The notes beneath the pieces are model-generated. The model was not told the DNA's origin. It searched no databases and worked only from the letters and a program-made list of their open reading frames with translations. 64,000 nucleotides of DNA from Clostridiales bacterium (GTDB lineage: Bacteria; Bacillota; Clostridia; Oscillospirales; Oscillospiraceae): the NCBI GenBank assembly GCA_014799505.1, contig JAAVHV010000002.1, forward strand, positions 62,753 to 126,752, written 5' to 3'. Positions 1 to 9,081 of the stretch are shown piece by piece (the stretch's first letter is position 1; each line of letters opens with the position of its first letter). The translations under genes and the position numbers were made by a program.

Positions 1-720
1 GTGAACCGGGGGACGGCGCCCGAGCTGAAAAACAAGAGCCGCGACTTCTTTTACATGGGCCGGAGGGACGCCGCTCGCACGGTGGACACCATCGTGGAGC
101 TGTGCCAGACCCGCCTGCCAAAGAACATGGGCATCCCGCCGGAGCAGATCCAGGTGCTGACCCCCACCCGGAAGCGGGGGGCGGGCACCGCCGCGCTGAA
201 CCGGGCCTTGCAGGAGGCGCTCAATCCCGCCGCCGACGGCAAGGGGGAGCGGGCCTTCGGCCCCTTCATCTTCCGGGAGGGCGACCGGGTGATGCAGGTC
301 AAGAACAACTACGACCTGTTCTGGGAGGATCCTGACACGGGGGCCAAGGACATGGGGGTGTTCAACGGCGACATCGGCACCATTCTGGAGGTGAACGCCG
401 GGGGGATCACCGTGTCCTTCGACGGACGGCTGGTGGCCTACCCGCCGGAACTGCTGGGGGAGCTGGAGCCTGCCTACGCCGTCACCGTCCACAAGGCCCA
501 GGGCAGCGAGTACCGGGCGGTGATCCTGGCCCTCAGCGACGTCCCCCCTTCCCTGCTGGCCCGGGGGGTGCTGTACACCGCCATCACCCGCGCCCGGGAG
601 CTGTTCATCCTGGTGGGCAGCGGCGAGCTGATGGCCCAGATGGTGGCCAATGACCGGCAGACCCGGCGGTATTCCGCTTTGCGCACCCGTCTGCTGATGG
701 AAACCGGGCGGGAGGCGTAA
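1..720 (+). CDS. RecD2-like ATP-dependent DNA helicase, C-terminal part (5' end outside window)
   Basis: UvrD_C_2-type C-terminal motif 'AYAVTVHKAQGSEYRAVILAL...LLARGVLYTAITRAREL'; ORF open at window edge. Confidence 0.85.
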   Translation: MNRGTAPELKNKSRDFFYMGRRDAARTVDTIVELCQTRLPKNMGIPPEQIQVLTPTRKRGAGTAALNRALQEALNPAADGKGERAFGPFIFREGDRVMQVKNNYDLFWEDPDTGAKDMGVFNGDIGTILEVNAGGITVSFDGRLVAYPPELLGELEPAYAVTVHKAQGSEYRAVILALSDVPPSLLARGVLYTAITRARELFILVGSGELMAQMVANDRQTRRYSALRTRLLMETGREA

Positions 721-795
721 AACCCCGGATTCGCGGTCTGTGGGGAACAGTTCTCAGGGCCGGTATGGTACACTGAGCCCAAAGGAGGGATTACC

Positions 796-984
796 ATGGA
801 TCAAGCGAAGGTGGGTAAATTCATCGCGGCGGGCGTCGCCGTGTCTGTGAAGCTCTCTTTTGGCGAGCTGTGGGTGCTGATCTCGCCCTTCTGGCTGATC
901 GTGTTTTGCTGGCTGCGCAACCGCATGATGGCCTATGTGGAGGGCAGGGTGTATGGCGACCCCAAACCGCCAACGGACGGTTGA
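796..984 (+). CDS. small hydrophobic hypothetical protein
   Basis: 62-aa ORF with AAAGGAGG RBS (781-788); predicted hydrophobic segment. Confidence 0.5.
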   Translation: MDQAKVGKFIAAGVAVSVKLSFGELWVLISPFWLIVFCWLRNRMMAYVEGRVYGDPKPPTDG

Positions 985-1045
985 CAACTGGCGAAAAATC
1001 TTATATGATAGCCTCTGTGAATTTACCGCAAGGAGACACAGAGAG

Positions 1046-2302
1046 ATGAAGAAGCCCTTCCTCACCCTGGCCCAGGCCCGGGAGATCATAAAGACCTATC
1101 CCACCCCCTTCCACATCTACGACGAGCGGGGCATCCGGGAAAACGCCCGGGCGCTGAAGGCCGCTTTCGCCTGGAACCCGGGGTTCAAGGAATATTTCGC
1201 CGTCAAAGCCACCCCCACCCCCGGCATCCTCAAGCTGCTGCGGGAAGAGGGCTGCGGCGTGGACTGCTCCTCCCTCACCGAGCTGATGATGTCGGAGAAG
1301 TGCGGGTTTTCGGGCAGCGAGATCATGTTCTCCTCCAACGAGACCCCGGCGGAGGAGTTTGAGCTGGCCGCCAAGCTGGGAGCCAACATCAATTTGGACG
1401 ACCTGACCCACGTTGATTTTCTGTACAATACCCTGGGCCGTGTGCCCGAGACGGTGTGCTGCCGCTTCAATCCCGGCGGGGTATTCACCCTGGGGGAGAG
1501 CAAGGAGGGCTTCCAGGTCATGGACAACCCGGGCCAGGCCAAGTACGGCATGACCCGGCCCCAGCTGGCCCAGGCATTCAGCCGCCTGAAGGAGCTGGGG
1601 GCAAAGCGCTTCGGCATCCACGCCTTCCTGGCCTCCAACACCATCTCCAACGAGTATTATCCCGCCCTGGCTCGGCTGCTGTTCCAGACCGCCGCCGATG
1701 TGGCCCGGGAGACGGGGTGTCATGTGGCATTTATCAACCTGTCCGGCGGCGTGGGCGTCCCCTACCGCCCGGGGCAGAGCGCCAACGACATCGCGGTCAT
1801 CGGTGAGGGCGTGCGGAAGGCCTACGAGGAGATTTTGGTCCCCGCCGGGATGGGGGATGTGGCCATTTATACCGAGCTGGGCCGGTTCATGCTGGCCCCC
1901 TTCGGCCACCTGGTCACCACCGCCGTCCACGAGAAACACATTTATAAGGAGTATATCGGCGTGGACGCCTGCGCCGCCAACCTGATGCGGCCCGCCATGT
2001 ACGGGGCCTATCACCATATCACCGTGCTGGGCAAGGAGGGGGCGCCCTGCGACCACGTATACGACGTGGTGGGCTCCCTGTGCGAGAACAGCGACAAGTT
2101 CGCCATTGACCGGGATCTGCCCAGGATCGAGATTGGCGATGTACTGGTCATCCACGACACCGGGGCCCACGGCTTCTCCATGGGCTACAACTACAACGGC
2201 AAGCTGCGCTCGGCGGAGCTTCTGCTGCGCCAGGACGGCTCGGTGGAGCTGATGCGGCGGGCGGAGACGCCGGACGATTATTTTGCCACCCTGGTATGGT
2301 AA
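1046..2302 (+). CDS. lysA: PLP-dependent diaminopimelate decarboxylase-like protein
   Basis: 'FHIYDERGIRENARALKAAF...EYFAVKATPTPGIL' N-terminus and 'CENSDKFAIDRDLP..IGDVLVIHDTGAHGFSMGYNYNGKLRSAELLL' C-terminus; AGGAG RBS upstream of ATG 1046 (track ORF starts earlier). Confidence 0.85.
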   Translation: MKKPFLTLAQAREIIKTYPTPFHIYDERGIRENARALKAAFAWNPGFKEYFAVKATPTPGILKLLREEGCGVDCSSLTELMMSEKCGFSGSEIMFSSNETPAEEFELAAKLGANINLDDLTHVDFLYNTLGRVPETVCCRFNPGGVFTLGESKEGFQVMDNPGQAKYGMTRPQLAQAFSRLKELGAKRFGIHAFLASNTISNEYYPALARLLFQTAADVARETGCHVAFINLSGGVGVPYRPGQSANDIAVIGEGVRKAYEEILVPAGMGDVAIYTELGRFMLAPFGHLVTTAVHEKHIYKEYIGVDACAANLMRPAMYGAYHHITVLGKEGAPCDHVYDVVGSLCENSDKFAIDRDLPRIEIGDVLVIHDTGAHGFSMGYNYNGKLRSAELLLRQDGSVELMRRAETPDDYFATLVW

Positions 2303-2345
2303 ACAAAACAGCAAATGACGGCGGGGCTTCCCCCGCCGCCCATAC

Positions 2346-2430
2346 GCGGGTATGGCGGAATTGGCAGACGCGCAGGATTTAGGTTCCTGTGGAGCGATCC
2401 GTGTGGGTTCGACCCCCACTACCCGCACCA
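2346..2430 (+). tRNA. tRNA-Leu(UAG)
   Basis: Cloverleaf GCGGGTA...TACCCGC-A-CCA; anticodon stem/loop CAGGA-TTTAGGT-TCCTG; T-arm GTGGGTTCGACCCCCAC; encoded CCA. Confidence 0.95.
2400..2425 (+). repeat. attL core (within tRNA-Leu 3' end)
   Basis: CGTGTGGGTTCGACCCCCACTACCCG identical to 53530-53555. Confidence 0.92.
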
Positions 2431-2470
2431 AATCCCGGAACCTTTAATTGCAAGGGTTCCGGGATTTTCT
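2431..2470 (+). terminator. phage-side terminator directly after the reconstituted tRNA
   Basis: AATCCCGGAACC-N11-GGTTCCGGGATT followed by TTCTCT. Confidence 0.75.
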
Positions 2471-2621
2471 CTTACGGCCGCAACGGGTTTACGCCTTTTT
2501 CACCCGTTGTTTCACTTAATGCACTAGGTCTTAAAATGTGTCCAGTCAGCAACTTTTTGCACACGGATTACACATGACTTTTGCGCATGGGTAAAATCGA
2601 AGATGATGGAGCTGGACAAAG

Positions 2622-2657
2622 AAAAAGAGGCTGGGGAGTGATTCCCAGCCTCTTTTC
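2622..2657 (-). terminator. terminator at the end of the late (structural/lysis) operon
   Basis: AAAAAGAGGCTGGG-N8-CCCAGCCTCTTTT, perfect stem with U tracts both ways. Confidence 0.8.
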
Positions 2658-2685
2658 TCAAAATCCCATGCGCCTGGGATTTTGC

Positions 2686-4005
2686 TCACTCCTCGCTCTG
2701 CTGCCCCCGCAGCACCATGATGGCCATCTCCTGGCGGGTGCCAATAGCCTGGGGCCGCTTGCCGTCGGTGATCCCCCTGGCCACCGCTGTGGCCAGCGCC
2801 TCCTCGGCCCAGGGAGCCACAGGCAGCGCCGCCCGCTCCGCCTCGATCTTGGCGAACTCATCCCGCACAATCTTGCGAATCTGCTCTTCGGTCATATCGT
2901 TCTCCTCCTCATTGACTTCCTTCGCTGTGGTATAGTCCACCCACGGCAGTTTTCCGTGCTTTGTCCACGTCCGGCTGCCCACCGTCCCAGGGAGCTTTTG
3001 CGACCCCGCCGTGTTGGCCAGCGTGGAGCACTGCACCCCGTTTTGCCATTTTGGCGTGGACTCCACCACCACGCCACCGCCCACGTAGATGCCGATGTGG
3101 CCGTCCATCCACACGGCCTCGCCGGGGACGATCCGGGAAAAGTCGGTGGACACCTCCCGGCAGCTGTCGATCATCTTTTTGGCGTCGCAGTCGGGCACAC
3201 CGTTGCAGGCGTAACCCGCGCCGCCATAGGTGCGGGACAGGTCGCCGCTCCAGCCCCAGAGAATGCCTTTGATGAGGCCCACGCAGTCAAACAGGAAGCC
3301 CTTCCCCTTGATGGCGTTGGCGTAGGACAACCAGCTCTTGTTGGTCTGCGCGTTGGAGCCGTTGGTGGTCGCCCTGGTGATCATCTTATCGTTGGCGGGC
3401 CACCCCCAGGGCCCCAGCATATAGCTGGTTTTGTAATTCCTCGCGATGTTCAGCGCCTGGGCGCAGAACGCCGCGGCGGTCATGATGAAATTCATGCTTG
3501 CCCCTCCCGTAAATTTGTCGTAGAATTCCTGGGCAATTGCCGCCCTGTGGGCGCAGTTTTCCGCGCTCTGGTTGGCGGGCCGCTCGAACTGGAGCAGCAC
3601 ACAGTCGGACGCCTCCCGGACGTTGGCCGTAGATTTGAGCGTGGCCAGCACTGCCGGGAACAAGCTGGCCAACTCCTGAAGCAGATACCCCACCTGCATA
3701 TCCAGGTCGCCGATGGAGCGGCCCTGGCCCTTTGCGTAGGCTAGCAGAGCCGCCTTGCGGGTGCTGTATGTCCACTGGGCGATGCCGTACCCGGCGCAAT
3801 CTTTGGCGAAGTTGGTATAGGTGCCGTTGTCCACAGCCGCCGTGTAGGTGGCGTCGGTAAAGCCCAGCTTTGCCTCGTAGGTGTTCTGGAGGTTCTGGGG
3901 ATTCAGCCCGCTCTCGGCGTACAGGTTGCCCAGGAGCCCTGCCGCCCCCGCCGGGGTGAAGCCGGCGGCGATGAGCTTGTCCCAGATAATCTTACCATTG
4001 CTCAT
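2686..4005 (-). CDS. phage endolysin: tail-tip-lysozyme-like N-terminal domain plus NlpC/P60-like domain
   Basis: 'KLIAAGFTPAGAAGLLGNLYAESGLNPQNLQ...GYGIAQWT' and 'FLFDCVGLIKGILWGWSGD...VWMDGHIGIYVGGGVVVEST'. Confidence 0.85.
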   Translation of the reverse strand: MSNGKIIWDKLIAAGFTPAGAAGLLGNLYAESGLNPQNLQNTYEAKLGFTDATYTAAVDNGTYTNFAKDCAGYGIAQWTYSTRKAALLAYAKGQGRSIGDLDMQVGYLLQELASLFPAVLATLKSTANVREASDCVLLQFERPANQSAENCAHRAAIAQEFYDKFTGGASMNFIMTAAAFCAQALNIARNYKTSYMLGPWGWPANDKMITRATTNGSNAQTNKSWLSYANAIKGKGFLFDCVGLIKGILWGWSGDLSRTYGGAGYACNGVPDCDAKKMIDSCREVSTDFSRIVPGEAVWMDGHIGIYVGGGVVVESTPKWQNGVQCSTLANTAGSQKLPGTVGSRTWTKHGKLPWVDYTTAKEVNEEENDMTEEQIRKIVRDEFAKIEAERAALPVAPWAEEALATAVARGITDGKRPQAIGTRQEMAIMVLRGQQSEE

Positions 4006-4474
4006 CGCCGTCACCGCTGAGCTTGTCCCCCGCACTGTCCACGGCATTCTTGCTCATGGCCAGCAGCTTTACCAGCCACTGGGGTACCGGCGCGCCCATG
4101 GTTGCGGCGTTCTCCGCCATGCTCCCCAGCTCCGTCACAATGTACCAGACCAGCACCACCGGGCACACCAGGCCGGGGTACTGGATGGGTAGCGCCAGCA
4201 CAGGCAGGTTGGTGAGCACCAGGTAGATCAGCATATCCGCCCCAGCGGCCACCAGCACCACCACGATCATCCCGGCTTTGTGCCGGATGCCGTCCCGAGC
4301 CTTGGCGCTGGACCAGCCCCCCGCCCAGGTTCCGGCCAGCGACCCGGTGAGGTAGTCCAGCACCATGCAGGCCACCCAGCCCACCACCAGCCAGCCCAGC
4401 CAGCCCCACAGGCCGGTGAGCAGGCCGAAGAGCGCGAGTGCCGCCGCCTTGAAGTTGTCGATCGTCTTATCCAT
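3992..4474 (-). CDS. phage holin (toxin secretion/phage lysis holin family)
   Basis: 'MVLDYLTGSLAGTW...SSAKARDGIRHKAG' with several TM segments; overlaps endolysin start. Confidence 0.8.
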   Translation of the reverse strand: MDKTIDNFKAAALALFGLLTGLWGWLGWLVVGWVACMVLDYLTGSLAGTWAGGWSSAKARDGIRHKAGMIVVVLVAAGADMLIYLVLTNLPVLALPIQYPGLVCPVVLVWYIVTELGSMAENAATMGAPVPQWLVKLLAMSKNAVDSAGDKLSGDGDEQW

Positions 4475-4503
4475 TTTGTAAAACCTCCGTTTCCTGTTTT
4501 GTC

Positions 4504-4983
4504 TCACTTTCCAGTGAAAAACTCGATGTAGATCGTCCTCAGCGTGTACAGCTTGTACTCAGGCGGACGGTAAATATGCGGCGCGGCGGTGTTGGCCTGG
4601 TAGAACCAAATCAGCCAGTTGCCCGTGTCCTCCGCCCAGATGGCCAGCGGCATGAGGAAGAACCACAGCAGCCCGAATGCTGGGCACACCTGGCCCAGAA
4701 TGTTCCCGGGCTGACCCGAGTAGTCCCACACGTCCAGTCCCAGCCAGAGGTTAAGCACGCAGCCGCTGACAAACTCCACCAGCAGCACGATCAACGCCCC
4801 GATAGCAGATTGGAGCCACACCGGCGCATGGTAGAACCGGGGCCGCTGATTGATGGAGCCAACCAGTATCCCGCACAATCCGCCCACCACCAACATGGAC
4901 GGGTGGGAGTAGCTCCTGAACACGGTTTCCATGGCCACGTAGACTACGCCCAGCGCAGCCCACAGCGTCAGGACGCGTTTCAT
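4504..4983 (-). CDS. membrane protein, ABC-transporter type IV-like family
   Basis: 160-codon multi-TM ORF 'YVAMETVFRSYSHPSMLVVGGLCGILVGSINQ'; ATGA overlap with the upstream gene. Confidence 0.55.
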   Translation of the reverse strand: MKRVLTLWAALGVVYVAMETVFRSYSHPSMLVVGGLCGILVGSINQRPRFYHAPVWLQSAIGALIVLLVEFVSGCVLNLWLGLDVWDYSGQPGNILGQVCPAFGLLWFFLMPLAIWAEDTGNWLIWFYQANTAAPHIYRPPEYKLYTLRTIYIEFFTGK

Positions 4984-5489
4984 TCCGCGCCACCTCCCGC
5001 TACGGTCAAAATCTCCGCCATGTTTGCCGCCAAATCCTCGGGCAGCGGTGCGCCATATGTAACCGCCGCTACCTCCTCCACAGTCTCGCACCGCCGCACC
5101 CAGGCGGCCAGGTGGTTATAGTAGGTGGTGTGGTAGAGCTTGTGGGCTGTGGCGGCTTGGGCCATGGCCACAATATCCGCCGCCGGATACAGCGTGCACA
5201 GTTGGCCGTCCAGGTGGTAGGGGTAGCCTGCCGCCCCCTGCCCTACCGCCTGCGTGGCCGTGGAGAGGTTGATCTGATCCTCCGCCGTCAGGGAGATGTG
5301 CCCGGTGGAGCCGTCCGTCAGGGTCACGTCGCACCCAGCGGTGATGGCGGCATTGCAGGCGGCGGAGATCTCCTGAAGCTTGGCCGCCCGCACCTGCTCT
5401 ACGTCACCCCAGTCCCTGGGCGGCGTGATGCCGCTGTTTGCCAGCGCACGGTCGCGTACGCTGTCCGTCCGAATGATGTTCAAGCCCAT
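4980..5489 (-). CDS. tail-associated protein with DUF4376-like domain
   Basis: 'LQEISAACNAAITAGCDVTLTDGSTGHISLTAEDQINL' typical of tail-fibre accessory proteins. Confidence 0.6.
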   Translation of the reverse strand: MGLNIIRTDSVRDRALANSGITPPRDWGDVEQVRAAKLQEISAACNAAITAGCDVTLTDGSTGHISLTAEDQINLSTATQAVGQGAAGYPYHLDGQLCTLYPAADIVAMAQAATAHKLYHTTYYNHLAAWVRRCETVEEVAAVTYGAPLPEDLAANMAEILTVAGGGAE

Positions 5490-7366
5490 TACTGAAATCC
5501 TCCTTGAACAGATGTGATGTAGCCGCCGATCCCGCTCTCGCCGCGCTCGACGTTCAGCCGGAAGTTGAACGCGAAGCCGTTGGCGGCGGTCTGGTTCTCA
5601 AAGACGTGGTTCGCCCCTGCCCTCACGGCGGCGGTGCAGTCCTCCCACACCGGCTCCCCGTCCAGGGCGTTGTTGGTGACCTCCACCCTGTAGTCCGCAT
5701 CCGCCGGGATGAAGCCGGACACCGACAGCACGCACACGCTGATGGGGCCGTCGGCCTCCATGGGCCGCTCCAGCGTGACAGATGCGGCGGTTACCAGCTT
5801 CTCAAAGCTCAGGCTGTGGACGGCGCTGGACGCGCTGTCGGCGGCGGTGATGGACAGGGTATGCCGCCCGTTCAGCAGCTTCATGAACGCCTCGCCGTCC
5901 AGGGTGAAGCGGTTGGCCTCCCCCAGCTCCACGGCAAATGTCCGCAGGGCCGCGCCGTCCACCGCCTCGGTGACGATGACCGCGTCGCCCTCCTCATCCT
6001 CCACGGAGTAGTCCACCCCGAAGCCCTCAGATTTCACCCCCAGGGGGGTATTTGCGGGGTACTCGCAGGTGATGGCGGGGGGCGTGTTGTTGTTGACCTC
6101 CCTGGCCTCGGAGACGGCAAAGCCGCTGTAGGCGTTGGCCGTATCGTAGGCACGAATACGGTACGCAACCGTCTGCCAACCCTTGGTGATCTGGTCGGTG
6201 AAGGACAGCTCCGGCCCGGAGTAGACCGCTTCCCAGTCCCCTCCGTCCACCTGGCGCTCCAGGCAGTAGCCGGCCAGATTATTCTCCCCGTCGGAGGAAG
6301 CGCCCCAGGAGATGGCCAGCGGCTGGCCACCCTGGACCGCCTCCGGCACGGTGAGGTTCCCGGGGACAGTGGGCGCGGTGTTGTTGATTACGGTGACCTG
6401 GGCACTGGTTTTCCAGCCGGACTCCAGCCCCTCGGCGTCATAGGCTTTCACCCGGTACATGACGCTCTCGGAGCCGAAGGGCACGATGTTGGTGGTGCTG
6501 GTCAGCCCGCCCTGGTAGATCTGCGTCCAGGTTGTGCCGCCGTCCAGGCTGCGCTCCACCTTGTAGCCCTCCAGGTTGTCCTCGGCATCGGCGGCGGCGC
6601 CCCAGGAGAGGGTGATGGTGCTGCCGCCGTTGATCTGCGCGGGGATGGTGAGGCTGGAGGGCATAGTGGGGGCGGTGTTCAGGACTTCAAGGACGGGGCG
6701 AAAGCCGACGGTTGCAACCCGAGTTTCCACCAAAAAACGGTTCCAACAACGGGCTGAATCGCGCCCGCGGGCCGGCCGGTATGCCGCGTTCCCGTTGAAC
6801 GTATCCGGGCACCATGAATAGATATGGAGCCAGTTCCAAAATTGATTGTGAGCGGAGGTCGCGTCGGTCTCACCTCGGTTGGCGTCCAGGTCGGAGAAAA
6901 TAGGGACCGGAAGCCCAGGGACGGCCTCTTCGTTGGTGATGAACCTGTCCCATTCGTTATTTGTGGGGCTTCCACCCGAGTATGAGTCGTTGCCGCTGCG
7001 GTATTCACTGCCGCCTGCGAGGAGGCGGCACTTGTACTGCGTCCCATCGATGACGACGGTCTTCCCTGCGACGTAACCTTGTGCGTTGAGATCGTCCCAC
7101 GAGACATAGGCGAGGATGACCCGGTCGCAAATGAGGAGGGTCTTGTCGCCGTCCTTGATTTTGTGCCATTGAAGTTTATTCGCGGCGACGCTGGGCGTAT
7201 TTCCGATGGTATAATTCGCCATGCCGCCGGACATCTGCGGGATGTCGCCCACGCCCGAGCCATAGAAAGCCTCCTGATCATACCGCCACGGCTTTGTGGG
7301 CCGCGGGAGGATCGCCCCGTTGTTATAGAATCCGCCGAGCTGCACAGTTCCAAGAAATTCTGCCAT
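5489..7366 (-). CDS. tail/receptor-binding protein: N-terminal lectin-fold-like region followed by fibronectin type III repeats
   Basis: Two Fn3-like repeats ('NTAPTMPSSLTIPAQINGG..YKVERSLDGG', 'NTAPTVPGNLTVPEAVQGG..YCLERQVDGG') after a domain ending 'VGFRPVLEVL'. Confidence 0.7.
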   Translation of the reverse strand: MAEFLGTVQLGGFYNNGAILPRPTKPWRYDQEAFYGSGVGDIPQMSGGMANYTIGNTPSVAANKLQWHKIKDGDKTLLICDRVILAYVSWDDLNAQGYVAGKTVVIDGTQYKCRLLAGGSEYRSGNDSYSGGSPTNNEWDRFITNEEAVPGLPVPIFSDLDANRGETDATSAHNQFWNWLHIYSWCPDTFNGNAAYRPARGRDSARCWNRFLVETRVATVGFRPVLEVLNTAPTMPSSLTIPAQINGGSTITLSWGAAADAEDNLEGYKVERSLDGGTTWTQIYQGGLTSTTNIVPFGSESVMYRVKAYDAEGLESGWKTSAQVTVINNTAPTVPGNLTVPEAVQGGQPLAISWGASSDGENNLAGYCLERQVDGGDWEAVYSGPELSFTDQITKGWQTVAYRIRAYDTANAYSGFAVSEAREVNNNTPPAITCEYPANTPLGVKSEGFGVDYSVEDEEGDAVIVTEAVDGAALRTFAVELGEANRFTLDGEAFMKLLNGRHTLSITAADSASSAVHSLSFEKLVTAASVTLERPMEADGPISVCVLSVSGFIPADADYRVEVTNNALDGEPVWEDCTAAVRAGANHVFENQTAANGFAFNFRLNVERGESGIGGYITSVQGGFQ

Positions 7367-7383
7367 AATCTCTCACTCCCCTC

Positions 7384-8391
7384 TCAGAATTCCAGCCGCG
7401 CCAGCGCGGTGTTCCACACGCCGGTGCAAACCAGGCCCGTCAGGCTCTCAAACGTCACCGTGAACGGGTTGCCGGATACGTCCGTGTTGTACATCAGCTC
7501 CAGCAGGGCGATGCGAGATCCCAGAATCACGTTTTCAGCAATTACGCTGTCAACCTTCTCCTGGATTGGCCCATGCGCATCCACATTCGCGTCGTGCTCT
7601 GCCATGACTTTTTCCAGAGTTTCTCGCAGGGGTTCCGCGCCACTTTCATCCGCCGGTTCCCAGATGTATCCTTTCTCCGTCACCTCGACGCAAACGAATT
7701 CCTCCCCGGATATGGGATCAACACAGTGCTGCCCCTCTGTGCCCTCCGTTTTGTCTGTGGGCCCGCCCGCCTGGATGATGGTAACGCTGCCATTCAGCGC
7801 CATTTCCAACACCCGCAAACGAGCCGTCAGCCCTGGGTGGGCGTCCAGATCCCCGCCATGCTGCTCAAGAGCGGCATAAATGGCTCCGATGGTGGCGATC
7901 CCCGCGCTGGACACACTGACCTCCAGCCGCTCTTGATTGGTAACGGTCAGGACAGCATACAGTTTGAACGTGTACAGCTGGTCGATCTCCGCCGGGACGG
8001 TGACACCCTTGCCGCCGCGTCCGTCCTCTACATCCTCAATGACCATCATCAGCCTTTCGCGGCCCGTTGGCCCCTCCAACTCGTCTCCGCCGGCAGCAGC
8101 AAAAATGCCGATCTGCTCCAGCTTGTACGGCTCCGGGTTGCCCAGGCTCGTCACCTGTAGGCACAGCGTGATGACGTTGCCGTTCCTGACCACGCTCTCG
8201 ATGGTCAGCGGGTGCTTTCTGCCGTCGGGCAGCTCCTCCAGGCCCACCAAGTCGCCGCCTGGGCCGCTTGCCGAGCCGAACGCGCTGGTGATATGTAGGC
8301 TCCGTCCCGCCGCGAACTCGGTCAGCAGTTCTGTCCCGGCGTCTGTCACCACCGTTTTCGACCAGCGCGCGGTCTTATTCTGTCCTGCCAT
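7384..8391 (-). CDS. phage tail-collar fibre protein
   Basis: 'NKTARWSKTVVTDAGTELLTEFAAGRSLHITSAFGSASG' N-terminus. Confidence 0.75.
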   Translation of the reverse strand: MAGQNKTARWSKTVVTDAGTELLTEFAAGRSLHITSAFGSASGPGGDLVGLEELPDGRKHPLTIESVVRNGNVITLCLQVTSLGNPEPYKLEQIGIFAAAGGDELEGPTGRERLMMVIEDVEDGRGGKGVTVPAEIDQLYTFKLYAVLTVTNQERLEVSVSSAGIATIGAIYAALEQHGGDLDAHPGLTARLRVLEMALNGSVTIIQAGGPTDKTEGTEGQHCVDPISGEEFVCVEVTEKGYIWEPADESGAEPLRETLEKVMAEHDANVDAHGPIQEKVDSVIAENVILGSRIALLELMYNTDVSGNPFTVTFESLTGLVCTGVWNTALARLEF

Positions 8392-8403
8392 AGTCGAACC
8401 TCC

Positions 8404-9081
8404 TCATAGATTGATCTGTGTGCTCATGGTTTCCTGCGTTGCTACCGCCCCGCCCCCGGCGCGGACCTGGGCCGTTGGCCGGAGGATGGGAACGGGCAGT
8501 GTCACCGCCACATAGGCCGTCTCTTCCAGCCCCGGCACACCGCACATCGCCTTGGCCTCGGCAGGCGCTGCTTCCACGAAATAGGTGATGCCGTCATTGT
8601 GGGATCTCAGGCTCTTGTAGAAATTGACCCGCTCCAGAACCCGGCGCTGCTTATCGGAATCCATGCTGTCATCAGTGATGTTGATGTCCAGCCGGAAGTG
8701 GTACGGCTCCCCGCCATACTCAAACCACTCCAGCACCTTTGTGTTTGGGTAGATGGCGGAGATGGCCGTCTCCACAGCGGCCTTAGTGCCGAGCAGTTTG
8801 TGGACGCGCCAACTGTCCTTCAGCGTCCGCCGCTTTTCCTCCAGGGTGTATTCCGGGTCCCACCAGTCCACCTTGAAGTCATAGGCCAGGATGTCCAGCA
8901 GCTCTTCCGGTAACTCATCGATATTGGAAATAATGCGTACCCGGTCGATTTCCGCCAGCCGCGCCGCCAGCGCCTCGGCGTCCGCCGCCGCCCGCGCCAT
9001 CATGGCCGGGTCGTGTGTCAGCGCAGGCGGTACGATCAGCAGAAGGTTTTCACGGGTGATGCCCAGCCTGGAATCATTCAT
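8404..9081 (-). CDS. phage tail protein I family
   Basis: 'IDELPEELLDILAYDFKVDWWDPEYTLEEKRRTLKDSWRVHKLLGTKAAVETAI'. Confidence 0.88.
   Translation of the reverse strand: MNDSRLGITRENLLLIVPPALTHDPAMMARAAADAEALAARLAEIDRVRIISNIDELPEELLDILAYDFKVDWWDPEYTLEEKRRTLKDSWRVHKLLGTKAAVETAISAIYPNTKVLEWFEYGGEPYHFRLDINITDDSMDSDKQRRVLERVNFYKSLRSHNDGITYFVEAAPAEAKAMCGVPGLEETAYVAVTLPVPILRPTAQVRAGGGAVATQETMSTQINL

Noticed and set aside
5489-7366. Diversity-generating retroelement target
   Set aside because: No RT gene, template repeat or A-biased repeat copy could be found in the window.
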